DNA of 46,756 nt, taken from contig NW_003142803.1 in assembly GCF_000003605.2 (NCBI RefSeq), forward strand, positions 306,811 to 353,566, in the 5' to 3' direction. The translations under genes and the position numbers were made by a program. This stretch comes from Saccoglossus kowalevskii. Lineage: Eukaryota > Hemichordata > Enteropneusta > Harrimaniidae. Below are positions 34,944 through 44,934 of this stretch, one piece after another. Numbering within the stretch: position 1 is the stretch's first letter; every line of letters begins with the position of its first letter. Below the pieces are notes generated by a model. The model was not told where the DNA came from and made no database searches. It saw only the letters and a program-made list of their open reading frames with translations.

Positions 34944-35259
34944 TGGAAATAGTTCCAACCACTTTCCCCATAGTTCCACACGCGGTACGTGTCAGATCGG
35001 TTGTGGCATTTGTTTTAAAGAAGTCAAAACTGTAAACTTGATGCCAGACAATCACAGTAATATAAATGACTTTGCTCTGTTGATTATCATAAAATGAGTT
35101 TTCATTGTGGTTTATGAAAACAAAAGAGACATGTATCCACATATATATAAAATACATCACTGGATTACAAGAAGTTTAAATGTGACAACTATGATGCTTT
35201 GACACTGCACCAAAAATAATTTACACATTTCCAAAGGATGTAAGTAGAAGTTGACTTCC

Positions 35260-35408
35260 CTAAGAATAACGAGTGGTTTGTTCTTGTGCGTCCCAATTGT
35301 AGTAAGTATACCGTGGTGCAAAGTCCAACTCTCCATACGTGTAGTCATTGTCTTCGGCATCTTTTATTGACTGACCACCACTATATAAAAGTTCGTAAGA
35401 TGGTGGCG
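35260..35408 (-). CDS. ARRDC-like: Alpha-arrestin terminal exon (PPSY tail)
   Basis: On the - strand the acceptor is TTTTATTCACAG and the stop TAG is at 35262-35260. The first codons give PPPSYELLY, so a PPxY motif (35395-35406) follows PSAP by three residues. PPxY binds WW domains of NEDD4-type ligases. The remainder is acidic and Tyr-rich (DAEDNDYTYGELDF, YTYYNWD). Confidence 0.92.
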
Positions 35409-38390
35409 CTGTGAATAAAAAGCAATGTACATCAGAAATAATTACTAAACCTGATTAAAGATATAAAACACGTTGTTCACAATACTCTTTTTATTCCCAG
35501 TAATACCTAGAATAGCTCTGCACACACTACATGCCAGTTCACTAATGCCTAGAATTTGTCCACTCATTATGCACCACTCCACTAATGCCTAGAACCTTCG
35601 CAGGATCATATGTAAATCCAGGTCGTTAAATTTAATAGCATCACAGGTAAGTGTTTATTAGTGGCATGTAATACATTTCAGAGCCTTGTTCTTACTGTGT
35701 GAAAAATAGGCCATCATTAGTATTTTTATTCTTGTAGTTTCTTTGTTTCTATCCACGTCAAAATACACTCATTTTTACATGTCAAAAATATGCTGTTGTT
35801 TTTGTCAAATATGCCAGTGTTACTAACAAAATTCAATAACTTATTGTTGTAAATAAGATATTTACATCAACCAGTCACTGTTACAATTAAGAACAACAGT
35901 GGAACAACAAGATCAAATCTATTTATTAGTAATATCTAATAAATATTATCATTAATAATAAGTTGATACCAGAAAAAACCACATAGGAGAAATTGAAACT
36001 CATAGAAAGTCTAAAAAGTAACACCACATAGATTTTAGGTACTGTAAAATACTTTATTTTAGCTGGAATTAATTTTCACTGAATACACTGACATTTTGGT
36101 TGTTCTGTATGGAATTTCTTTTCACTGATTTTTGATGAGTTGAGTGCAAAATAAAGAAAAAAAGGTCTATTTGCTGGATTTTATTTTCACTAAATCATTC
36201 CTTCGGCGAAAATTGATTCCAAGCGAAAATATTCTACAGTATTAGTGGAATGGCCATAGTGAGTGGAGCACTGCATAGGTTAAGTAACAATGTGAAATGA
36301 GCATCTTAAGCATTCCTTTTCTTAACTGAGTAAATTACTGAAAGGCAAGATAAAAACAAAATATTGTAGATGATATTTGGTAGTCGTTGTCCTAATAAAC
36401 TATTCTTAATTTTGTAAATTGGTTGTGACCTCCAAAATTTCAACCTCACCCCAAATTGCTCACTTATTTTAACTTAGACAATTCATCCAGCTTTGTTTTT
36501 CCAGTGACGAAAATCATATCGTTTCCTCTCGAAATGAAGTTCAAACCATGCCTGATAATTCTGTGCACAAGAGATCAACTTACTGATCACAGTACCTCAC
36601 ATACCGGTACTTAAAAATCAACTTTGTTTTGCTGATTGCACAACTCTGATTATAATAACATACAAAAAAATGGTGAATTGTCATTGAAATGCAAGTAAAA
36701 TTGAAGTTGAATGTTTTCAGTCGCATGGAAATGCTCAATGCGATACGATTGAGCAGAGATCAAGTAAAAAGCCTAAGAAATGAAACCGAAAATTGAATCT
36801 TAGAGAAACATGATTTTCCACATTGACAACTCCTCTGACCTGTTTGCTGGCCTTCTCCCAGCGTTCTGCTATATGTTTCTTCTTGTTATAATACCGGTAC
36901 TTACTGATTGATGAGCTTGTTTTGAGTTGAGGTTTAGCGTAAAAATTAGCAACAATTATCTTTTTACTGTGAAACGCAGAAAAGTGTGTGTAATTTTGTT
37001 TGACGTTTAATTTGTGATGTAACTGTGTATAAACCCAACTTTTATATTTGTTGAATTTTTACTATCAAAAAAAATTTAAAATTTACCGCTATTTTGCATT
37101 CTAAACACCTGACCGTTTTTTTTCAAAACTAATTATTTTAAAGTTATTGAGTTTTTAAGGTAGTTACTTGAGTCAAAAATTACCAAATATCACTGACTAT
37201 ATATCGAATTTGTTTCAATTGTGAATAATGAAAATCATGTTAACAGATATAACTTTAAGTTCAACACTATTCTTCAGTCAAAATTGCTGGATTAGTACTT
37301 ACGCATAGGAGGAGCACTAGGAGCTGTTCCTCCAACATTTCCCATTGGTATAGTCTCTGACTGAGTCAAAGGAACCCCAGGTGGTGCAAATTGTGAACCA
37401 GGTGGTGCGAATCCTTGACCAGGTGGCGGTGCAATTGGTGGCCGATTCCCAGCAAACCCGTAGAGTTGTTGTAAAGGCACTGAACCGATTGTGATTGGTA
37501 ATTTCACTGATAGGTCAAATGGTGTAGATGCCACATCAGCCTCAAACTGAAGAAAACAAGAATCTTAAATTAAGAAGGAATGTTTCAGGATCATATTAAA
37601 CACACTATACAATATTTCAAAAGAAAACAAAAGCCTGAAAGCACAAGTTGTTCCTAACACAACTTTTGAAGAAAATGTTTGTATAATTTATTCGTTATCA
37701 TGGGATCAAAAGGCACCATTTTTCACTGGCTACAGGTAGTATCCAAAATTTTCGAAAAAAAACTTTGACGTTGATTTGTATAATCATAGCTGAGAAAAGT
37801 TGCATTTGCCAAAAGTTCAAAATATCTATAAGGGAGTTTCAGAGTGAATGCATATCAAACAAGCCACAACCAATGTAATGTCTTTTTTACCTCAACCAGG
37901 TACTGGATGTCAATAAAATGGACTCCCTCCAGTCCACTTAGTGGCACAGGAGGTATTTGGATTATTTGGTTTCTCCAGTCAGTTTTGTCGTATTTACCAC
38001 ATCCCTGTCCCTGCAACACGACTACTTTTTCAGTGGCCTGCCGATGATGTGCACGGCCATGACCACGACGATATGCAGTGTAAAGAACATGCTGTGAAGG
38101 AAGTAAAGAAAAAAGTGTAAAAGTAGGTCAATTATTATTGACTTTTCAGCTTTGCTACTTGGGTTTCCTATAGTTACAGTAATAGGCACATTCAAATTTT
38201 ATATAAATTTATAATGCTATGGATTGGACCTCAGAGTTGACAGGGCACCTATACTGACTGAATTATACTGAAATATTTTTAACCTGCTTCAACTGTACTA
38301 TATTATTGACTTTCAGTTTCTTTATGATATCTCAATGGCATTTGCATGTCCCTTTGGTTGAATCACAGTAACACAACATTCCACATCCAT

Positions 38391-38427
<37 letters not shown>

Positions 38428-41400
38428 ATTTACCTGCACCAAAGCTGCCTCTGTGGTGTGTATTTTTCGTGAGCTGTTATTGTTAAGATCCATGCTGACA
38501 ATAATCCTTTCACCGGGAGTATACGCTGCTCTGTCAGCTGTAGCAGTCATAGCTATAGGTCCTGATGCACAACACCAACAGCAAACAGTTTTCTCATCTT
38601 CTTCACGCAAGGGTACCTTGATAAGATATAAACAGATGATATTCAAGATTAGCATGCCTGAGAAAAAATTATGACATCATCCATCGTCATGACAACACAC
38701 AGTCAGTAACAAAAGATATGCTTTAAATTACTACTTCTAAATAACTTGAAATTTGCTAATACCATAGGTCTATTAAAATAAATCAGTTTGTGATTGAATT
38801 GAATGTTCACGCCAAAAAATAAATGTTTTGGGGGATTTTTTTTATGTGCATTAAACTCCCATGAAACTCAATTTTAAAGTGTTATTTTCAAGGACAAGTG
38901 CCTCAGATAAAGCAAATTCAATACACAAAAAACAAAATTTCAATTCAAGGGAGACAATCAGGTTCTCATTTATTTATCTGCTGTTGCAGATTAGCACAGT
39001 CTAGCAATAATAAGTGCATGTACATAATTACATAAACAACATAGTTGAGAAATAAGTAACTTCAATTCTTTTTTTTTGAAAACTATCAGCTCAATTGCTT
39101 TGATACTTGGTATGTTGGTACCTTGGGTGGACCAATAACAGATTTGTTCATTTCGTGATGATATCATTTCATATTTCATTCCACTAAACTGTTTAGTGTA
39201 AGTTTGCAGTTATTTGTTTGAATTAATAATGAATGATTATTATATTTTTATTACAATCACACACAACACAAAAGAAAGGTAGATTTGAACTGACAACTAT
39301 TGAAAACCGACAATGATGAATGACTGTAACGTGTTACCGATCAACATACCTAGCATTGTTTATGAATACACGCCTTAGTTTACACTATATACTGTGGTAT
39401 AATACATGTATCTACTCTAAACCAACAATATAGTTCATGGAAAAAAGTCAGGGTGACAATTGACATTTTCATCGCTTTAAAACATTTTTGCAATTTTCTG
39501 CAACTCATGAAAAATATATTAAAGAGATTAGGATTAATCTAAATCCCTTCAACATAGGCATACTAGGTATTAGAGTAAACGAGAATATCCTAGAGATTTA
39601 ATGCATTGATAGTAGGGGTACGTATAGGTGATTTTCCATTCATGATAATTCGGTCAGCTCATGAAAAACAATAATTTTGAGGTCTCCTAACTGCAAAGTG
39701 TTTGCAGTTATATTCAATGTTTTAGTGATTTACTACGCTTGTTACAAAAGTGATAAATTTAAATGTGGTTATAATATTTAATTTGTCCCAATGTTATGCT
39801 AGGCAAACAGTTCTGACCCTTTTGAGTATATATTCAAATTTATGGATCATCAGTCAAAGAACGATAAAAATAAACAGCATGTGCGTGATGGGCATTACTT
39901 TATATTCAATCTAAAATAGCAATTAAAAAATTGTCACATTACAAAGCAGTTGCATAATAATTGAATTATTTGAACACAAGTTATCACTGTATTTCTTTTT
40001 ACCTGCATGTAGTATGAGAGATTAATTCATTGTTCAATTACAATTTTTATATCATTTATTGCAAGGATCATTAAAATATTGAAGCGCGGGGAGGGGGGGG
40101 GTGTTGTCACCTACGCATGCGCAGGAATTGATTCCAAAATGACAATAACATCACACAGTAAGGCTCATGGGTAGACGCTTGTTTCTTGTTTGTAAACAAT
40201 GACACGCTATGGCCATCTGATGCATGCACAGCTACAGGTAACGAATCCGTCGCTTATTTTGACCATAGACACAAGTGTCATTTACAAGAGCATGTGTTAC
40301 TAATAGAACGATTACAGTACTGGCATTGAAGAAATATGCAAGTATTGCAAAAATGCCCCAGGTAATACAGTAGCAATTGTAAATATTTTATTTTGTTAAA
40401 TGACTATTTGACTGACTATTTAATCACTACCGATCAATCATAGAATTTTAAATGCTACAATAATATCTTTATTGCAATCCAATGTACTTTTAGTTTAAGA
40501 TATTGATGTGAATGAATAACATGTTGCTTGACAGCTGATATAATACTTTTACATGGTTTAATAGATAGTTGAAAATAAATTTTTTTAACAAAAATATTCA
40601 CTAAAATAAAAATAAAATCACCATAAAATGAACAAATCACCCACGATTCACCCAGTTGTCTGCATATAATATATCAAAGCAATTCAGTAGCCTTTTTCAA
40701 GAAGTCAGGAGTTGTCATATCTGCATTATATTATATTTTTAGTACTGGTAATGTAAATTTTAATAACTCATGTATAAATATATAAGGGCAAGAAGAAAAT
40801 AAAAACAAATCTGAGCGAGAATCTCTACTGTACATTTGTAGAAAGCATGAAACCCATACAGCTGAATGTTTTTTAACTCTTTGACGCTATCAAATTTCCT
40901 GCCACATTTTTGTTGTCACATTTTGCAATTTTTGTACGTATTTTTATAGAAATTCTTTGTTAATTATGGACCAGATAGACATAATTTCACATTGGCTACA
41001 AATATTGATCAAATATATTGTAGGTTTAAGTTTGTGAATGGTGACAAAAGTTGACTTGCTAAACTCAAAAGGTAAACAAGAAAAACAAAAATCATACAAA
41101 TAGCTCCAATTGACTTTGTCAACAGCAGAGCTAATAAAGTAGAAATAATACATAATAAATATTAGTCAAAATACAGAATAAAATATAATTTATGATGCAG
41201 ACGCTGTAGTACAATGAAAAAATATATTTATTGCCAATAAGGGGGGGGGGGGCTCACCGAATCCCACCTAAGCTGCACTAAAGCAACGATAACTAACTGA
41301 GAAATGCGAAAACATGATGAGGGCCCCCCCCCCCAAAAAAAGCGTATCAGAATAGTAAAAATGCATAAACAAAAGTATAACCATCAACACTATATTAAAA

Positions 41401-44400
41401 ATGGGTTAAAATTAGTAAATGAGATGTCCTGGTAGATGTAGCATGACTACAACTACAGAATACAGGTAAAAGCAGCGTGACTGCGACTACAAGGTAGTTA
41501 CCGAATAACTGTATCTACAGGAATGTTAGATGGTAGAGGTAGCTCTACTGGTAGATACATTGGTATTGTACTACAAAGAATTTATTAGTATATGTAGGTA
41601 GCAAAGCTACAAGGTAGAAGTACATATTATTACTGAGGCAGCAGATTCAGTGCTTTTAATGCTCTCCTCTCTTTAGGTGAAACAATTACCAAAATATGTC
41701 ATTAACTCAATAAGTATTATATTGTCCTCATTTCCCAGAATGAATATTAGTTCTTCCTCATCTGTTCTCTTGTTTCAGGCATTTTAATCTTGTTTATAAA
41801 ATGTTTTTTTCATGATTGGAAAGATTGAATTTGAGCAAATAATGTTGCTCGCTTTCAATGTCTTGATTTTTTATGAATATGATATTTTCTTCCTGACACA
41901 TTAACATTGCTATATCTGCTTCTTTCAATTTAGTTAGTGACACGGATTTTTAATTACAATGTATATGCAAGTATTTTTCAAATGAGAAATCTGATTTAAA
42001 TGTACGCCAAGTTCATTTTTGTTATTTGCTCCCTTAGTGCCATTCAAAGTATCTGCAATATTTCATTGAAATTTCGTTTTAATAATGTTTCATTTAAACC
42101 ATTTCTGTTTTCAAATATTGCTTCTTCTCAAACGTCTTTCATGTTTATTATATTTAGAACATGTTTACAGCTAGATACCCAGTTTTGTGTATCAACATTA
42201 TCCTAGTTGATGAGTGTGTTTTCTGGCATTGTATTTATTCTTTATTTCACCATTTGTTTGATGCCTGACAAAATCAATGGGAGCCTCCCTTGTTCTAACA
42301 AACAGGCTAGGTTTGTTCCTCTTCTATTCACATTGCTTTTTTACCCGGTATATATATATATTTTTTTTTTCATTGGCAGAAACATGTTTATGAAGTTTTG
42401 TTGTTGTCTAATGATGTCACCAGACAATACTTCCAAGCAGTATAACAGAATAGATTTAACCATGGCATAAATGTTTCCAAATAAATTTAATTTCACACAT
42501 TCCAGTAAGTTGTTATAAATTGCTAATATTTTTATGAGTTTCTGACTGGAAAATTGGTATGTTTTCAGCATATTAATTATTTTTAAAAATGGTTCAGATT
42601 CCCTTCAATGTCAAAATGTTTCATATTATATTTATTGAGGTTTTTAAATTATTTATACATTTTTTGATTTGCAATATTACCTTGGGTGTATCCCTCCTGT
42701 TTCCCCTGTTCTTTTATCAACTCCCATAGCCATCAGGACAAAATTTTCTAAATGCATCTTCTTTAGTGAGCTGTTTTTAATTTTTTTAGCAAGTTGTTTA
42801 TAGTTCTATTTGAGATAATAACAAATAATGCTGAAATGATTATTATTTGCATTTTAGTACATGCTTTTCATTATGTACCATTTGACATTTTTAATTTCAA
42901 TGGGGTATCCATATTCACAGAGACTATTTAAAGCAGTTATTAAACACAGTATTAAAGTAGGAGTTGTCATACACAAAAATTCCTGGAAATTAATTATACA
43001 TTTCTTTGCAGTACAGTTGTGGGAATTATCTACAGCTACAATGGAATCCAATCAACTTGTCTTACTACATGTACAACTGATAACTCTCTAGATCCAACTA
43101 CTATAGGTCTGCCACTTTCTTGTATCATAATAACAAATAATGAATTTGAAATTTAATCCATGTACAGTGAGAAATTAATGCCAGGATATATCACTCCAAA
43201 TCTAAAGGTATTTTTATTACATTATTAATATCATTCAGGCTGAATTCAAGATTATATGTCACCTTCTTCATGCTTTCATTATCAATGGAATACTTAAAAC
43301 TCAAAATTAAAAAAAAAATTAGGTCACTATATAATTTTTTGAGAAAAAAAAAAGAGACTGAAATGTCATTAAAAACAGCAAAAATTGGCATTTTGACACT
43401 TGGTTTTTAAGGTGAATAATTTCTTCATATATAAATGTTTTGCTTGGTGACATCGAATGACAAAGTCACACATTACTATTGATATCATTCTCATATTGTT
43501 CAGACATTTTACAAAATTCAACTTTTTTTGATATGGGGTGATAGTAACCTTAATATTTTAATATTTAGCAACAGAAAATGTATATTATGTTGTTCAGTCA
43601 GCAAAAAACAGTTATGAAAATTAAGCAACAAGTTTATTATTATTTTTTTCACTGTACTGTTATCACATTTTGCATGCATATTTATTCTCTTTATAAATGT
43701 TTTTTTTTTACTCATTCTTTTCTAACTCACCACTCCCACCCCAATGACATGCCTTAGAAGACATGGTAGATGTAACCAACACAACACAAACAATGATATT
43801 CATTAATTCAAGGCGATTTCACTGATGATTATGTTCAATCTGTTTCTATTACCCCGAAACTGATATTTAATTGAGTATTTTTACAGGCAGGTGAGAATTC
43901 TGATCTAAGTGTGAATAAAGATATTATATCAATACCACATACCATAGCATTTGGTACTCTATTCAGATCCACTGGAAATCCTGTCACTGTGAATGCTCTT
44001 TTTGTATTATGGTCAAACTTCCATGGTCTATCAATATTACTTTTTATAGATTATCTCACATAACCATACGATTTTCCTTCAAATGATGCTGGTAGGCCAG
44101 TATTTGGAAGCTGCAGTCTAAAAGGCATCTGATGAACTCCAGCAGGTAGTGTTGGATTATCTCCTTGACGGTCTCCTGCCTCTGAAAACAAGTGCATGCA
44201 CGCATTGTTTGCATTTGGCATGGGATCAGGAAGAGACGTGCATTGTGGAAATGTTGACTTGGAAAATGACTAGGATTGCTGCGTAAAATAACAAATACAA
44301 CAAAGCGATGCTACACAGATTTAACTATGTAATTCCTGGGATGATTGAAATGCATTAAAAATTAAAAGTCAAAGCCAGTATTTAGCTCATAAAGTTCCCA

Positions 44401-44934
44401 GAGTAAAAGACATATTCTTGCTTGCCACTGGGAGAGCAATTTGACTTTAATCTCCCATATATGTTAAAGGTATAATATTCTGCATAAACATTTAGCACAT
44501 GCAAGATTTTGAAAATGATAAAACACATGAAGTAGTTGAATGTACATGTATTATGAAAGTATGAACTAAAAGAAGAATACAGACGGTAGTTAGTTTATAA
44601 ATATTCATTTATCTATCCTTCTATATAGATAAATAAGAAATAAACAGCCAATAAGATAGCTGCATTTTCATTATAGATCAAATTTCATTATAATCAAATT
44701 TATTTTTAATCAAAATAAAACAAATTTGATTATTAAAATCAACAGGTGTTATCTGTATACCCAACACTCATCGAAAAAATAACTAGAGGTCATACTCACG
44801 TTTTCCCCACAATGTGACAACTTCCTCAAAGTATACTTGTTTAGCAGAGTAGCTAACCGTTCTTCTATGGTCTCCAGACCCCTCACTCTCAGTCCAATGA
44901 ACATAAGCAACACCAGTAAACGTTGCACGTACAC
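35260..44934 (-). CDS. ARRDC-like: Alpha-arrestin (arrestin domain-containing protein), 6 exons, 5'-partial, with internal stop
   Basis: Exons 44934-44800, 44181-43943, 38616-38434, 38091-37891, 37546-37303 and 35408-35260 join in phase into 383 codons plus TAG. Alpha-arrestins are adaptors that bring NEDD4-family ubiquitin ligases to membrane cargo. Visible: Arrestin_N strands (GVRATFTGVAYVHWTE; LPAGVHQMPFRLQLP; LPASFEGKSYGYVR; SNIDRPWKFD), Arrestin_C (KTVCCWCCASGPIAM, GYTPGE-like AAYTPGERI, IPPVPLSGLEG, LPITIGSVPL), a Pro/Gly linker, then PSAP and PPSY. CCWCC-SGPI points to the ARRDC2/3/4/TXNIP branch. About 35-40 N-terminal residues are missing, probably in an exon right of the window. Visible codon 89 is TAA where Tyr is expected, yet everything after it is well conserved. 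This may be a nonsense allele, a sequence error or a recent pseudogene. Confidence 0.88.
35409..37302. other. Last intron of the arrestin gene
   Basis: 1.9 kb that separates the PSAP-encoding exon from the PPSY exon. Contains the inverted MITE 36040-36241; nothing else coding recognised. Confidence 0.7.
36040..36241 (-). mobile_element. MITE, TACTGT..TTATTTTCGC family, copy 5 (inverted)
   Basis: Reverse-orientation copy of the family, in the last intron of the arrestin gene. Confidence 0.7.
37303..37546 (-). CDS. ARRDC-like: Alpha-arrestin exon 5 of those visible (end of Arrestin_C, Pro/Gly linker, PSAP)
   Basis: On the - strand the acceptor is TTTTCTTCAG and the donor is ATGC|GTAAGT. It encodes DLSVKLPITIGSVPL, the last Arrestin_C strand, then a low-complexity linker with three PPG repeats (PPPGQG, PPGSQ, PPGVP). 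It ends APSAPPM; PSAP is at 37310-37321. It leaves in phase 1 to complete the first Pro codon of the next exon. Confidence 0.92.
37891..38091 (-). CDS. ARRDC-like: Alpha-arrestin exon 4 of those visible (Arrestin_C core)
   Basis: On the - strand the acceptor is CTTCACAG and the donor is GAG|GTAAAA; phase 0 on both sides, 67 codons. It encodes HVLYTAYRRGHGR, a basic His/Arg stretch, VVVLQGQG, and IIQIPPVPLSGLEGVHFIDI, which match the central Arrestin_C strands. Confidence 0.92.
38395..38425. repeat. (TA)n microsatellite beside a splice donor
   Basis: About 15 TA units in the arrestin intron, ending 8 bases from the donor GT at 38433-38432. Confidence 0.95.
38434..38616 (-). CDS. ARRDC-like: Alpha-arrestin exon 3 of those visible (start of Arrestin_C)
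   Basis: On the - strand the acceptor is CTTATCAAG and the donor is CAG|GTAAAT; phase 0 on both sides, 61 codons. It encodes EKTVCCWCCASGPIAM, the linker and first strand of Arrestin_C, and AAYTPGERIIVSMDLNNNSS. A (TA)n tract starts about 8 bp inside the downstream intron. Confidence 0.92.
39063..39172 (+). repeat. AGCTCCGCTGTT family, internal fragment
   Basis: Only the middle is present: TTGCTTTGATACTTGG, TACCTTGGGTGGACC and TTCATTTCGTGATGATATCA. Confidence 0.55.
40079..40255 (+). repeat. Dispersed TTTAAAGC-ended repeat, copy 3
   Basis: Shares AAGGCTCATGG, TTGTTTGTAAACAATGACA and CGCTATGGCCATCTGA with the copies at 2133 and 6799. It sits in the large arrestin intron and has a G9 run near its left end. 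Confidence 0.6.
41100..41134. repeat. AGCTCCGCTGTT family, head hairpin only
   Basis: TAGCTCCAATTGACTTTGTC followed by AACAGCAGAGCT, a solo copy of the hairpin end. Confidence 0.4.
41241..41334. repeat. G12 run and C11 run facing each other
   Basis: A G12 run (41241-41252) and a C11 run (41324-41334) about 70 bp apart form a potential stem. Confidence 0.8.
41640..42790 (-). mobile_element. Decayed LINE (non-LTR retrotransposon) 3' part
   Basis: On the - strand a frame near 42770-42670 reads KKMHLENFVLMAMGVDKRT with GETGG and IHP following, resembling the conserved EKxHLxFCK..LGV..T..GE.GR.P region at the C-terminal side of marine invertebrate LINE polymerases. Near 41740-41660 DEEELIFILGNED and MTYFGNCF resemble the C-terminal end. 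Stops and frame changes abound. Similarity may extend to about 43060. This rests on recalled motifs only. Confidence 0.4.
43943..44181 (-). CDS. ARRDC-like: Alpha-arrestin exon 2 of those visible (Arrestin_N end; contains in-frame TAA)
   Basis: On the - strand the acceptor is TGTTTTCAG and the donor is ATG|GTATGT. It encodes LPAGVHQMPFRLQLPN, LPASFEGKSYGYVR, then TAA at 44053-44051, then SIKSNIDRPWKFD and AFTVTGFPVDLNRVPNAM. In homologues the string is GYVRY-x-I-K-x-x-IDRPW, so TAA replaces a Tyr codon by one base. A GT donor-like site (TAT|GTGAGA) sits just upstream of the stop. Using it would remove exactly 117 bp (39 codons) in frame. Confidence 0.85.
44182..44799. other. Arrestin intron
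   Basis: AT-rich, no repeats or coding frames recognised. Confidence 0.7.
44800..44934 (-). CDS. ARRDC-like: Alpha-arrestin exon 1 of those visible (Arrestin_N strands)
   Basis: On the - strand the acceptor is TTCTTCCTAG and the donor is AAAAC|GTGAGT. It enters in phase 1 and leaves in phase 1. It encodes GVRATFTGVAYVHWTESEGS, followed by a polar hairpin and YFEEVVTLWGK, matching the early Arrestin_N strands of ARRDC proteins (the WTE word is a family landmark). Confidence 0.88.

Larger units (their letters stand above)
38617..43942. other. Largest arrestin intron (5.3 kb)
   Basis: Contains repeat fragments at 39063, 40079 and 41100, G/C runs near 41241 and 41324, a GGTAG-rich stretch (41428-41625) and a LINE remnant. 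No arrestin exon is missing here, because flanking phases join directly. Confidence 0.7.

Noticed and set aside
34882-35160. Frames on both strands near the arrestin 3' end
   Set aside because: They fall in the probable 3' UTR and an inverted-repeat element, with no homology that I recognise.
42000-42470. Two plus-strand hydrophobic frames as membrane proteins
   Set aside because: They are antisense to a probable LINE remnant; the hydrophobicity comes from T-rich sequence.
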